Position numbers and translations under genes: made by a program. The notes beneath the pieces are model-generated. The model did no database searches. It was not told the origin of the DNA and worked only from the letters and a program-made list of their open reading frames with translations. From Letharia columbiana (Eukaryota; Ascomycota; Lecanoromycetes; Lecanorales; Parmeliaceae), in NCBI RefSeq assembly GCF_014066305.1, contig NW_023501092.1, positions 62,001 through 126,000 of the forward strand: 64,000 nt of DNA, in the 5' to 3' direction. Positions 34,011-43,635 of this stretch are shown here, piece after piece. The first letter of the stretch is position 1. Every line of letters starts with the position of its first letter.

Positions 34011-35771
34011 TGACCTGGATAACCCGAGTTGCAATGTTGGGATTTCTGGGTTTGGAAAGGGTGGTGGACGGGAACAACGAAGGGTGGTTCCTGAAATAAT
34101 CAGATTTAAGATGCCGTTCGTAGGTCATTATAGTCGCCGAAGGTAGGTGACAACAAGAGAGGATATTTGTCGTCCGTTCTGAAACCCAAAACCTCGGCCT
34201 TGCGCGCGAATCAACTACCAATTTTGACCATGCAATGTCTTGCAAGTGACGAACAAAATCCCTTGTGCAGCTTACACATACTGACTGCTCAATATCTCCG
34301 TTTTCCTAGATGTCCTGCAGGCCTTCTTGGGTCAGAATTATCGCACGCGCTAGAATCAAAGAAGATATTGTGGGGTTGCTGCGCGTGCATCAAATTTATG
34401 CAGACTCCATACCAATGAAGTTTGGGGTCGGCTGTAAGTTTTACCATGCCGAATGGAGATCCGTGATGCCGTCGCACCGTTGGCTCTAAGTAGTTCATCA
34501 TATTTCAGCTCACACCGCCTCCAACGGCCTCGCATATCACCGGATTCTAGTTGCCTCAAGATGCTGACAAGGCATGCAGGCACTCCTCGTATCAAGGATA
34601 CGCAGTGCTTAATCAAGTGGCTCCATTCAAAACGTCAGGATTGAAGATTCTGTTTGCCTGGGTGTAACCTTTATTGATCGGGTCAGTTACTTACCAGTAT
34701 TGTTTCCATCTTGTCTTCTTCGGCCACAAGCATTGACTTGAGGCAGGCGTGTCTCGAAATGCCGTTGGATCGAGCATCAAACATGGCGACACCACATTTT
34801 CGGAGAGCACGAACGCTCCTGTGATCAGACGTGGGGTTTTCTGTGTTTGTAATTGCCTGTTCTTTTTCACTTATGTTCAGATGGTTGGACCTGCATTTCC
34901 AGGATCCCAGAATACGGATCACTTGACAACATATTCTCCTTACACCTTTTCTTCCATGCCACCAACGACGCCGCCATCTACGAGCAGTATCTCGATTCTC
35001 ATCCTGAGGGAGTTCAGGAAATTTGACTTCTATAAAAAGCAGTCCGAGCTGTAATGTGTCTCATAACAGCCCAGTTGGTGCCTCGACTTGTGTCGTATGT
35101 CAAACTCCTTTCAGAGTAGTACCGATCAAACCTCCTGGATCGACAGACAAAGGTGCCTCCACAATCTTGAAGATGAGACTTGAATCTATGGTAGATTTTC
35201 AAGCCCGTTCGACTCGCCGGCAGTGGACTTGGTGCATAGCAGAAGAATTGCGCCTTTTGCAAAACAGTCAGGTTCCCCATCCCTTTGACGATCTTCGTGC
35301 GGCTTTCCCTGGGTCCACCCAGCTGATCATCATGGCTACATCTTGCAGCTCCATTGGATTCTCACTCCCCGAGAGTTTCACGCTTGGGACAAATAAAGGG
35401 TGCGCAATGCGTCAACAAAGAACTTTGGGAGAGCTTTTGATCGCGACCGATGTCTTTTGTTCTATTTGACTGAAAATCTTTGTTGGGCTTTATCCATCTC
35501 TCCGAAAGGGTTTCCGGGTTCAGACTAGCTCAAATCGAAGAACAGAGCGGACAAAGAAGAGACAATGGGTGAGGATCTTTCGTCTCGGGTACCGTCGCTA
35601 TTTGTTTTCCTCGTCGTTGGTAGACTTATAGATGGACAGAGCGTCATTTTTATGTTCTTGCACTGCTGGCACAAATATTCTTTCTCTCCCTCCCTGCAAC
35701 GGTGTCCATTTTCCTAGCATCTGTTTAACAATACATCTCTCAAGCGAACCACTCGACTAGAAAGATTCACC
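34011..35771. other. Intergenic, no supportable gene
   Basis: A plus-strand open frame of about 149 codons at 35023-35469 has no recognisable domain and no supporting structure. The last 100 bases before 35772 are CT-rich, as in a leader. Confidence 0.4.
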
Positions 35772-36518
35772 ATGACTTCTACCGAAATTTTCACGGCCAT
35801 GACCTGCAAAGAACTTAAGACTGAGCTAAGGAAGCGCGACTTGCCAACCGGCGGCCTCAAAAAAGATTTACTGGACAGGCTGCGGGAAGCTGAAAACGCT
35901 ACCTTGACCGATGTCGTAAACACCACCACCGTTGCTGGAAGAGTGGAAGCTTGTGTTGAGGTTGAGACGGTTGACAGACGTCCTAGGCGGGCCTGGGTGT
36001 TGCTCTGTCTCATTATCATTTGCGTTGGCGGTCTCTTCTGCTCGCGATACGCGATCTTGGAGAATTCTTCGGATTCCGTTGTCGGGGACCATGATGCTGG
36101 TACGAACAATATCCAACAACATAGAACGTCCAAAGCTAATACCTGTCATGTCATAGCACTCACTCCACAGGATCTAACCTGGCTCAACTACCCTGATCAC
36201 TACAAGGTCCTTAACGTATCAGCTAGTGCTTCATCAAAAGTTATCAGAAGAGCCTATCGCCAGAAGGCAAAGAAGTGGCACCCCGACAAAGCCGAGACGA
36301 TGAACATTAACCAAGGAGTTCTGTTCAAGGCAACCAGGATCATAGGTCTCAGCCGCGATATCTTACTGGATCCCCGGGACCGAGGGCTGTACGACATGGG
36401 ACTAAACCCAGTGAAATGTGACTCTTCATGCGAGCTGTGTACGTGCAGTTGTGGATACGGGTCAAGACTCAGTTCTTGGCACCCATCTAATTGGCCTACC
36501 GAATTAATTGATATATAA
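35772..36518 (+). CDS. SAP domain-TM-J domain protein
   Basis: Single exon, 248 residues. Residues about 8-43 form a SAP motif (CKELKTELRKRDLPTGGLKK, then DLLDRLREAE), a helix-extended loop-helix module normally used for DNA/RNA binding. A basic patch (RRPRR) precedes one TM helix at about 74-95. A J domain covers about 142-208 (YPDHYKVLNVS, RRAYRQKAKKWHPDKAE), with the HPD tripeptide at 170-172 needed to stimulate Hsp70. The C-terminus has a Cys cluster (CDSSCELCTCSC). The arrangement suggests a membrane-anchored Hsp70 co-chaperone, perhaps in the nuclear envelope/ER, with SAP and J domains on opposite sides or folded together. Function is inferred from domains only. The ATG is in good context (CACCATGA). 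Confidence 0.8.
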   Translation: MTSTEIFTAMTCKELKTELRKRDLPTGGLKKDLLDRLREAENATLTDVVNTTTVAGRVEACVEVETVDRRPRRAWVLLCLIIICVGGLFCSRYAILENSSDSVVGDHDAGTNNIQQHRTSKANTCHVIALTPQDLTWLNYPDHYKVLNVSASASSKVIRRAYRQKAKKWHPDKAETMNINQGVLFKATRIIGLSRDILLDPRDRGLYDMGLNPVKCDSSCELCTCSCGYGSRLSSWHPSNWPTELIDI

Positions 36519-37440
36519 AGCTGTAGTTGACTATAAGGCTGTTTTGCATATAAGTATGGTTCTAAATGATCATTTTGAAACAACTGGGGGTTTGGTCATA
36601 TAAAGCTGGTATTTCTGAGAGGGTACAAGATTACTTAGTCATCTAGATAGCCAATCAAGTACCCACTCCAGTTACCCCAGTCTTACTATTTCAGCCTTTT
36701 CACACCCATTCTACACAAACGATCCAGCCTTCACACCCATTCTACATATACTAGACTGTTATATCCACCATTCTTCGTCATCCTCACGCATTCAACTCGG
36801 GATCGTCCTTCATAGCCTCGTAGCAGGTAATAGGTAAGAACATGCTGGAGAAATACGTCCTTGCGCGTACTAATTTGGTAGAAAACACGCTATCTATCCC
36901 TATTTCAGCTTACTAACTAGCGGCGACAGCGTAAAGCACTACTAGCATATAAGGCTGTTTTGCATATAAAATACCGTTCTATTAATGAAAAACCTCCAAC
37001 ACCATATAAGCTGAGCTTTATATTCAATTAATTGTAGCTATTTGTGTGGAATCGACGTGATAAAAGGAGCCAAGACAGGGGTTGTTTTCATTATAGACAT
37101 GGCTATGTACGGAGTAAGATGGTTTATTAATGCTCTCGCAGATGCTGTATTCGACCCTGAGTACCTGTGAAAAGATCTCCCAAGATCATTGGACTTGGCA
37201 CGCTAAGGTTAGGACTGAAGCTAGGTCGCAATTGGCTAATCTTAGCTCGACGGCTGTACGAAGTTCCGAGATCCGTGCCCTGCCAAGAAATCAAATAATT
37301 CGTCGCAATTTCCTCGAGGATCTCTTTCCCTTCTCTTGCATTGCATTGCATTGCAGACGCACCTGAACTTCTCCATTTTATATATATGTACTATTATTTC
37401 GACAACCAATACAAAGAGTCAGGTCTATAAATCAATCATC
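36519..37440. other. Intergenic region with a dispersed repeat pair
   Basis: TATAAGGCTGTTTTGCATATAA occurs at about 36532 and 36951. Each copy is followed by about 70 bases of related sequence ending CATATAA(A)GCTG. A second short pair, CACACCCATTCTACA, is at about 36700 and 36732. A TATATATATG element at about 37379 is a plausible core promoter for the gene at 37441. Confidence 0.5.
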
Positions 37441-38493
37441 ATGTCAAGCTCAATCCCCACAACAATGAAAGCATGGCAGTTCTCCCAGACCACTGGTGGC
37501 ATCGAGAAGAACCTCAAACTCAACAACACCGCCCCTCTGCCGCCCAACGCCAACTCACTGGCAGCAGATCAAGTGCTCGTCCAGGTCTTATCCTCCACCC
37601 TCAACCCAGTCGACTACAAGTTCGCCCAATTACCTATCCTCGGCAATCTTATAATCAAAAAACCCGCCTCTCCAGCCCTTGACTTCGCCGGCCGTGTCGT
37701 AGCCAGCGGTGCCAATTCAAAGAAGGTCTCAACCGAAGATCTAAAGCCGGGCCAGTTGGTATTCGGAAAACTAGACGCTCCCACACAGTACGGCACTCTG
37801 GCGGAGTACACCATTGCGCCAAGATCAGGCTGTGTGCCTCTGCCTCAGGGAGTAAGTCTTGATGATGCAGCCTGCATTGGCACCGCAGCCCTGACGGCAT
37901 ACCAATGCATCGTCCCAAACATCAAGTCTGGGGACCGGGTCTTCATCAACGGCGGTAGCGGCGGAGTAGGGAGTTTTGGCATTCAATTGGCGAAAGTCAA
38001 AGGCTGCTATGTCGCCACCAGCTGCTCAAGCGTCAATGTCGAGCTCTGCAAGTCTCTTGGCGCTGATCAAGTCATTGACTACAAAAGCAAGGACATTGTT
38101 GCCGAACTGAAGAAGATGCAGAAGTTCGATTTGATAGTCGACAATGTAGGCACGCCGAGCGAGTTGTACTGGCAATGTCACGACTTCACACATACAGGGA
38201 CCAAGTATGTGCAGGTTGGTGGAGGATTGAGTCTAGGCGAGATCTACAGCTTGTTGAGTCGAATGATGTGGCCTGGGTTCCTTGGTGGTGGGAAGAGACC
38301 ATTCCAGTTCCTGGGAACGGCAAACAACAGTGACCACTTGAAAGAGATTGCGCAGTGGATGGCGCAGGGCAAGGTGAAGGCCTTGGTTGATGAAGTGTAC
38401 GGCATGGAGGACAAGGGACCTATCAGAGCATTTGAGAGATTGAAGACTGGGCGCGCGAAGGGAAAGATCGTCGTGAAGGTTGCCGAGCCGTAG
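37441..38493 (+). CDS. MDR-superfamily zinc-type alcohol dehydrogenase-like / quinone oxidoreductase
   Basis: Single exon, 350 residues, normal for the family. The N-terminal GroES-like domain begins MKAWQFSQ and has STLNPVDYKF and ALDFAGRVVASG. The Rossmann domain has the nucleotide motif INGGSGGVGSFGIQLAK (about 176-192), which favours NADPH. GADQVIDYKS and DLIVDNVG follow, then the C-terminal tail FERLKTGRAKGKIVVKV. No structural-zinc Cys cluster is visible, so it belongs to the zinc-independent branch that reduces quinones or enones. The ATG at 37441 (ATCATCATG) fits the family's usual start; in-frame codons upstream would add a non-homologous leader. Confidence 0.9.
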   Translation: MSSSIPTTMKAWQFSQTTGGIEKNLKLNNTAPLPPNANSLAADQVLVQVLSSTLNPVDYKFAQLPILGNLIIKKPASPALDFAGRVVASGANSKKVSTEDLKPGQLVFGKLDAPTQYGTLAEYTIAPRSGCVPLPQGVSLDDAACIGTAALTAYQCIVPNIKSGDRVFINGGSGGVGSFGIQLAKVKGCYVATSCSSVNVELCKSLGADQVIDYKSKDIVAELKKMQKFDLIVDNVGTPSELYWQCHDFTHTGTKYVQVGGGLSLGEIYSLLSRMMWPGFLGGGKRPFQFLGTANNSDHLKEIAQWMAQGKVKALVDEVYGMEDKGPIRAFERLKTGRAKGKIVVKVAEP

Positions 38494-39699
38494 TTGAGAT
38501 AGAGCCCATTGTGGCTCGTCATCTTGGAGGGGAGAAAGCCTCTCGAATTGCTTTCACCGACAAATTTTTTTGGAACAGATACAAGTCTGTTGTTCGAGAG
38601 CTTTTGCCTCGATAGTGATAATCTTCGCACCGAAGGTCTTGGGTATGACATAAAAATGAGTCCAGAAATCCGATATGTACAAAGATCGAATGCGTCAGTT
38701 TTCGTTGACCTGCTCGCTGCATACCGTTGATCACATTCTCATTGTGCTAGGGCTGTTCTTGATATAGCGAACAACATCGCAAGTCCTCCAGACCCAACAG
38801 ACATCGTACCAGTATTGTATCTGCGTCCATATGTTGCTGTCTATTATCCACAAAAACCCGCTAAGATCAAGTTCGAATCCCCATCACGTTGACTCCATTG
38901 ACGATATCCGTTCCAGCTCTACAATATCCTTCCTCACTCCATCACTCTGTGCGCTCATACCAACACCAGCTACGACTGACTCATCCGGCGCTTTTGCTAC
39001 CGTTGTATCTGGCTTTTCAGTGACCGCCGCCGCCATCGCTCTCCGCTCGACCCTCTTGCTATCCCCCAGAAGCTCAAAATGTGGCCTCATAAGAAAAGTA
39101 TACTTGACAAACTCCTCCACGCAATCGACAAACCTACCTCGACTCCCAGTGGGTAACAGCCTGCTCGTATCATCACCTCGTTCGTAAACTGCGTATACGC
39201 TCTCGGCAGGCTGGACTGATTAGGGAGCAAAATATGCGCTTCCAACGGCCAAGATTGCGGAGCGAGCTCGCGGCGTTGAATGACTGGATCCACAATTGAC
39301 CTGGATGATTGAAGGAATTCGGCTTTGCGTGGGTCAAACACTGCCTGCTGCGAAGGAAATCAATATTTGGTTTTTCAGATGCCAGTTGAGGAAAGCATCC
39401 CGTGTGCTTTCGAGGTGGAAGACTTGCCAGGTTCCATGCTGTGCTGGCATGCACCAAACGTGTGCTCGCTCCAACAACTGAGCTCTTGTAGTTCTTGTAC
39501 CTTCTTATGCTTCTCGTGTTTATTCTTGACGGGCAGTTGGGCCGGATTGAAACGCGGACATCGCACTCCGGGCGATGGAGCATGCGCAAGGCTTCAAAGC
39601 CATCGCTTTGGTAAGACCTGCGGTCACGAAATGGCCCATGCCGTAATGTTGTGTGAGGACTATGCGCGGTAGGTTGCTAAAAGTAGCTCCGTCTCCTCT
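38494..39699. other. Intergenic, no supportable gene
   Basis: Overlapping short open frames on both strands with no domain signature. Confidence 0.4.
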
Positions 39700-40304
39700 C
39701 AAGACTGCTCTAGTAACCAAGGAACAACAAGAACCCTCAGCTCCCCAGCACGCCACCCACCCATCTCCACACAACACCACACCAAACTCCATCCCCGGCT
39801 CCACTCTCCTAGCAAAGCTTCACCAAAGTCAAAACCCGGCGTGGACTTCCTACTCCTCGATCTGCGCCAGACAGACTTCGAGGCCGGCACGTTCCTCCAT
39901 TCGTCAATCAGATGCGCAAACTGACCGCTCCACTTCCAGGGCGATACCATCATCGGATCTCTGGATCTACTGGCCCAGACGCTGCATCACAGTCTCCACG
40001 CCGTCCGGGACCTCTGCGTAGCCGCACGCATCAGGACGGCGATATTCTATTGCAGTAAGAGACCTTGCACGAATCTAGACCACCGCGCTTGACAAACACA
40101 GCAATATACTTACCAGATTCATCACGGGAACGTGGCAGGCAAGCTGCGGGCTGGTTTGATGACTTGATCCTCGATGAAGGCATCACGGATATGCAGAGCC
40201 TTATTTTATCCTGCCCGAAGGTATTGAGGGATGGGCCAAGGCAGGGCCAGACAGAGTATGTGAAGCTGATGGATGGGTACGAGTGTCAGGTATGGGAAAG
40301 ATGA
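39700..40304 (+). pseudogene. Decayed rhodanese-like (Acr2/Cdc25-type) gene
   Basis: The expected order of the family is readable but spread over all three frames: SIPGSTLLAKL; then PGVDFLLLDLRQTDFEAG; then DTIIGSLDLLAQ and RTAIFYC (the segment that carries the active-site Cys); then RGRQAAGWFDD, then GIEGWAKAGP, then EYVKLMDGYE. Two likely introns are 39891-39939 (CTGAC branch site) and 40055-40117 (GTAAGA..CCAG). Frame breaks fall in an A run near 39831, at the first splice junction (one base off) and twice between 40213 and 40258. Intact members are single-domain rhodanese/arsenate-reductase-like phosphatases. Four frame breaks argue for decay, unless sequencing is poor here. Confidence 0.6.
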
Positions 40305-40440
40305 TCCTAAGAATGAGTATAAAGCGTCACTGCGATTCAACAATCTTTACTCTAGATCTGTATCTGGACGTGCTCAAACGTTACGTTGCCCAGGAGCATC
40401 AACCATAGAGCAATCCCATCAGCCCCATACCTATTCAAAA

Positions 40441-40920
40441 CTAACCAGACGGCGGAATCGCCTCCCTCCCACCCTCCACAATCCTCAACCCCGCATAACA
40501 AAGCCTCGTCCTATTCCCCGACTCCCACCACCACTCCCGCGTAAAAACAGGCGCGAAACTTCTCTCCACCGCATCTCTATGACTCGCCACGAACTCCGCG
40601 ATGAAATCCAACGGAACCGGCTCCCTCGTACAGCCAAATTCGATCCTCAAATTGCCCGCTTCCAGCACGACCTGGTTGGACGGCGGACTGTTGGCCCATA
40701 TGGTCAAGATGTTGTCCAGGATATTGGTGAAGAGGCGGGACAGGGCGATGCAGGCGATGCAGCTGAGGGCAGCGAGAGGGACGACGAGGATGAGGCCTGG
40801 TTCGGTGAAGGCGTGATACCAGCCGAGGAAGGGAGAGACGAAAATTTGGCGGGGTGTTTGTGAGTGGAGGGTGGTGGCGGGCGGCAAGCTTGAAGAGTTG
40901 TTTGGAAATGAAGTCATCAT
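40441..40920 (-). CDS. Small single-pass membrane protein, unknown family
   Basis: Single exon, 159 residues. One TM helix at about 34-56 (LILVVPLAALSCIACIAL). The C-terminal domain (about 80-159) has LRIEFGCTREPVPLDFI, RDAVERSFAPVFTREWWWE and LCYAGLRIVEGG, which look like well-ordered conserved sequence. Two adjacent Met codons at 40920 and 40917 are both possible starts; the frame upstream has no other ATG. I do not recognise the function. Confidence 0.6.
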   Translation of the reverse strand: MMTSFPNNSSSLPPATTLHSQTPRQIFVSPFLGWYHAFTEPGLILVVPLAALSCIACIALSRLFTNILDNILTIWANSPPSNQVVLEAGNLRIEFGCTREPVPLDFIAEFVASHRDAVERSFAPVFTREWWWESGNRTRLCYAGLRIVEGGREAIPPSG

Positions 40921-42048
40921 GACGAGAAGGAGAAGATTTGCCACGCTATCGATATGGCTATTGGTGCCTCATTCATTCATCCTCGCCACGAACGTTTCTC
41001 AATCCTTGGTGATTTTTGCTAGAACTGTTCGCGTTTCTGCTCCGGAATGCGGTATTTAACACATCGAATTTGGCGCTTTTAGGTCGTATGCGCCTGGGGA
41101 GAGCGCGCAAATACCGCGCGGTCGCCAACTACACATGTAACCACCAACAAGCCCCTGCATATCTTCAGCATGTTGGGTAAGGAAGATCATCACGCAAGCT
41201 GGGTAAGCTGATGAATAAATGTTCTAGCGCAAAAAATTAGGGATTTGATATGCTTCATTTTAGTAATGAGTAGGTATACAAAATGGTCCTCTTTTGCACC
41301 TCACCCCCTTCTTGCGCCTGCGCCATCTTCGACCTCTCCCTCAATAGAGCTGCAACACTATAGTGTTCAGCTCCTACAAATGTGCGAATCGTTCAGAAAT
41401 AAACGGCGCCAATTGGTTGAACACCTTGTCCATCCGATGTGGTCGCTTGAGATCGTTCAAGTCGGCATGGCGGATCACGCTATGCGGGACATTGGAACAT
41501 CAGTGGCTGAGATGGATGCCATGATGTTTGCGTTTTGGGTGTTGTGAGAGCAGAATCTGGTAGGTCCTGTCGTATGAACAGCGTTCTTCACAACTCTTGA
41601 TTCATGAAGTTAGTGTTATTGTAGGAGGCTTTATGTGGAGAAGGGAGGCATTATATATTACGGATGTTTTGGCCCAATTGGCGGCAACAGTACCGCTATT
41701 TCAAACTAGCGGCCTACTTGGCACACATGTCTTCCAGCGACTGGAAAACAGGTTGGCATAGGACTGATATTGAGCGGTAAAACAGAACAATTGGGAAACA
41801 AGCAGACTTCATTAAGCACTCGCCTAGACTAGCCTCGACTGCACGGCTGTCCAAATGGAACCATGTTTGCGTACGCCATTGTAAGACTGTCCTATGAGAT
41901 AATGAGCTTTGGGAGAACGAGCGGTAAATAACGACAGCGGGCACGAGGAACCATATGAGATTGTCAACGTACACATTCAGAATTACCACGTCAATGGCCG
42001 CTGAGTACAGTCAGTGCACTGAGGAGCTCTTTCGGTCGCTTCCAGGCC
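40921..42048. other. Intergenic, no supportable gene
   Basis: Short open frames only. A GC-rich palindromic patch lies near 41100-41125. Confidence 0.4.
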
Positions 42049-43002
42049 ATGGTCAAGGCTCAACGGCAGGAGGCAGCCTTGCCAGAAAAGCCCATGGCAA
42101 TGGTCGTCCACCCTCAGGCGGCACAAGCAAGTTCAACACTCTGTCCCGTTCATGGCAACAGCATCTCTTCGCATCCCAGGAGGGTCCTACGTCAAAACAG
42201 CTCCACACGAAACAGCTGCACACAGAACGTCCAGATGGCTATGGGAAAGTCTCCCGCGTGCTCTTCTAGTATTTCCACCACCAGGACGTTCTTCGACTTC
42301 TACGGTACCGGACATCGACCAAGAGATACAACGCCATGCAAAGGTAGCAGAGCCAAGCACCTGACCGACCAAATCTCCACATCTGCCAGCCACCTCTCTA
42401 CGAAGAGCGAGACCCCCATCACCTGTAAAAAGCTCGCTCCATCTCCCCTTCGCAATACAACACATTCTTCTGCTCCGACCCTCTCAACCAAACCTCTTCA
42501 TTCCACAAACCGAGAGCAGGCCAAAACAACCCACCCCTCGACTCCCTCACTTCCCCGCCCTCCCCACAAAAAGCGCAAAAACATCTCACCCCGCACGCGC
42601 TTTTACCAAGCAAGACCGTCTCAACCCCAACCACCCGCACGCACCCCGACCTCCACATACCAGCCCTCGCAGCGCAAACCCCCCCAACAGGCTCCCCGAA
42701 AAACCATCCAACCTCCCCTCGCACAAGCAGCATCAAGCCCAGCCGAGCCCGATCCCCCACCGCCCACGGCCGCTCCGACCTCGAATCCCCACATCGCCGC
42801 CCGAGCCAAACCCAACCCAACAGCAAACCTCACCGAAACCAGCCCGACGAAGCTCCGGTACGCCGTCCCCATCTCCACCACACACACACACACCCGGCGC
42901 CGTACTCGTACGTCCCACCATCGCGCCCCGATTCCGGATGCGAAGTCGGAACAACGCCCGGGACTGGGGCGGCATCCCGATCCCAATGAGTTCACCCTCT
43001 AA
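42049..43002 (+). CDS. Possible Pro/Ser/Thr-rich hypothetical protein
   Basis: An ATG-initiated 317-codon frame, the longest here. The product is rich in Pro, Ser, Thr, Arg and Lys without hydrophobic core segments, and it ends GRHPDPNEFTL. The region is C-rich on this strand, which by itself keeps frames open, and other frames on both strands are also open. A short (CA)n run lies at about 42884-42895. This is either a disordered basic protein or an artefact of composition. No domain is visible. Confidence 0.3.
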   Translation: MVKAQRQEAALPEKPMAMVVHPQAAQASSTLCPVHGNSISSHPRRVLRQNSSTRNSCTQNVQMAMGKSPACSSSISTTRTFFDFYGTGHRPRDTTPCKGSRAKHLTDQISTSASHLSTKSETPITCKKLAPSPLRNTTHSSAPTLSTKPLHSTNREQAKTTHPSTPSLPRPPHKKRKNISPRTRFYQARPSQPQPPARTPTSTYQPSQRKPPQQAPRKTIQPPLAQAASSPAEPDPPPPTAAPTSNPHIAARAKPNPTANLTETSPTKLRYAVPISTTHTHTRRRTRTSHHRAPIPDAKSEQRPGLGRHPDPNEFTL

Positions 43003-43635
43003 CCCGCCGCCTAACGGGGGAGCGGAGCGGAACGAAGCCCAACTTGGCCGACCCGCAGAGCAAGGTTAGCCTTCCAACCCGCAATCGAAACGGTTTGAAT
43101 CCACCCCGGACCCCCCTCGCGAGAAATCTAGCATTGATCGCCCAGCCAGCGCCCGCTCTGTCGTCTCCTGCCCACATGCGCGGGTCGGGTTGGGAAGCGT
43201 TCCGTTGCGTTACTGGTTGTAGGGAGGATGGGGGTGGGTGGGGGTTGGGGGGGGGAAGTTTTGGGTTTGGATGTGGTATGGAAGGGAGGGGAGGGAAGGA
43301 AGGGTGTGGAGGGAGTAGGGGTTCTTGAACGAACGATAGGGTTAAGAGTTGAGTTGGGTGAGAGAGGGGTGTATTGATTGGGAGGGAACTAAAGGTCATT
43401 GTTTGTGACTGTTCATCCCTCAGCAGTGAGGATGAATATTTTCTTCAGGCAGCAGCAGAAGATGATGTCGCGCTAGTCAGAAGAGTTACAGAAGAATTAG
43501 ATTAGATTAATTACAAATTATCTATTAGAATATTAGACATCCGCATAGCGAAGCTTTTCAGACCTCCAGAACCAGGTCGAATGTCATAAGTCGTTACCCC
43601 ACCTTCCCTTCCCCTTCCACCCTCCACATGCCCAA
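43003..43635. other. Intergenic region with strong G-tract cluster
   Basis: The plus strand between about 43220 and 43340 is crowded with G runs (GGGG to G9). No coding region is supported. The 3' UTR of the WSC gene (-) lies at its right end. Confidence 0.6.

Noticed and set aside
35023..35469. Plus-strand 149-codon open frame
   Set aside because: No domain, no homology I recognise and no promoter or splice support.
38869..38890. GTTCGAATCC resembling a tRNA T-arm
   Set aside because: The flanking bases do not form the T stem, and no D-arm, anticodon arm or acceptor stem can be drawn.
42187..43399. Several minus-strand frames rich in Gly, Val, Cys and Trp
   Set aside because: They mirror the C-rich plus strand; composition explains the openness and no domain is present.
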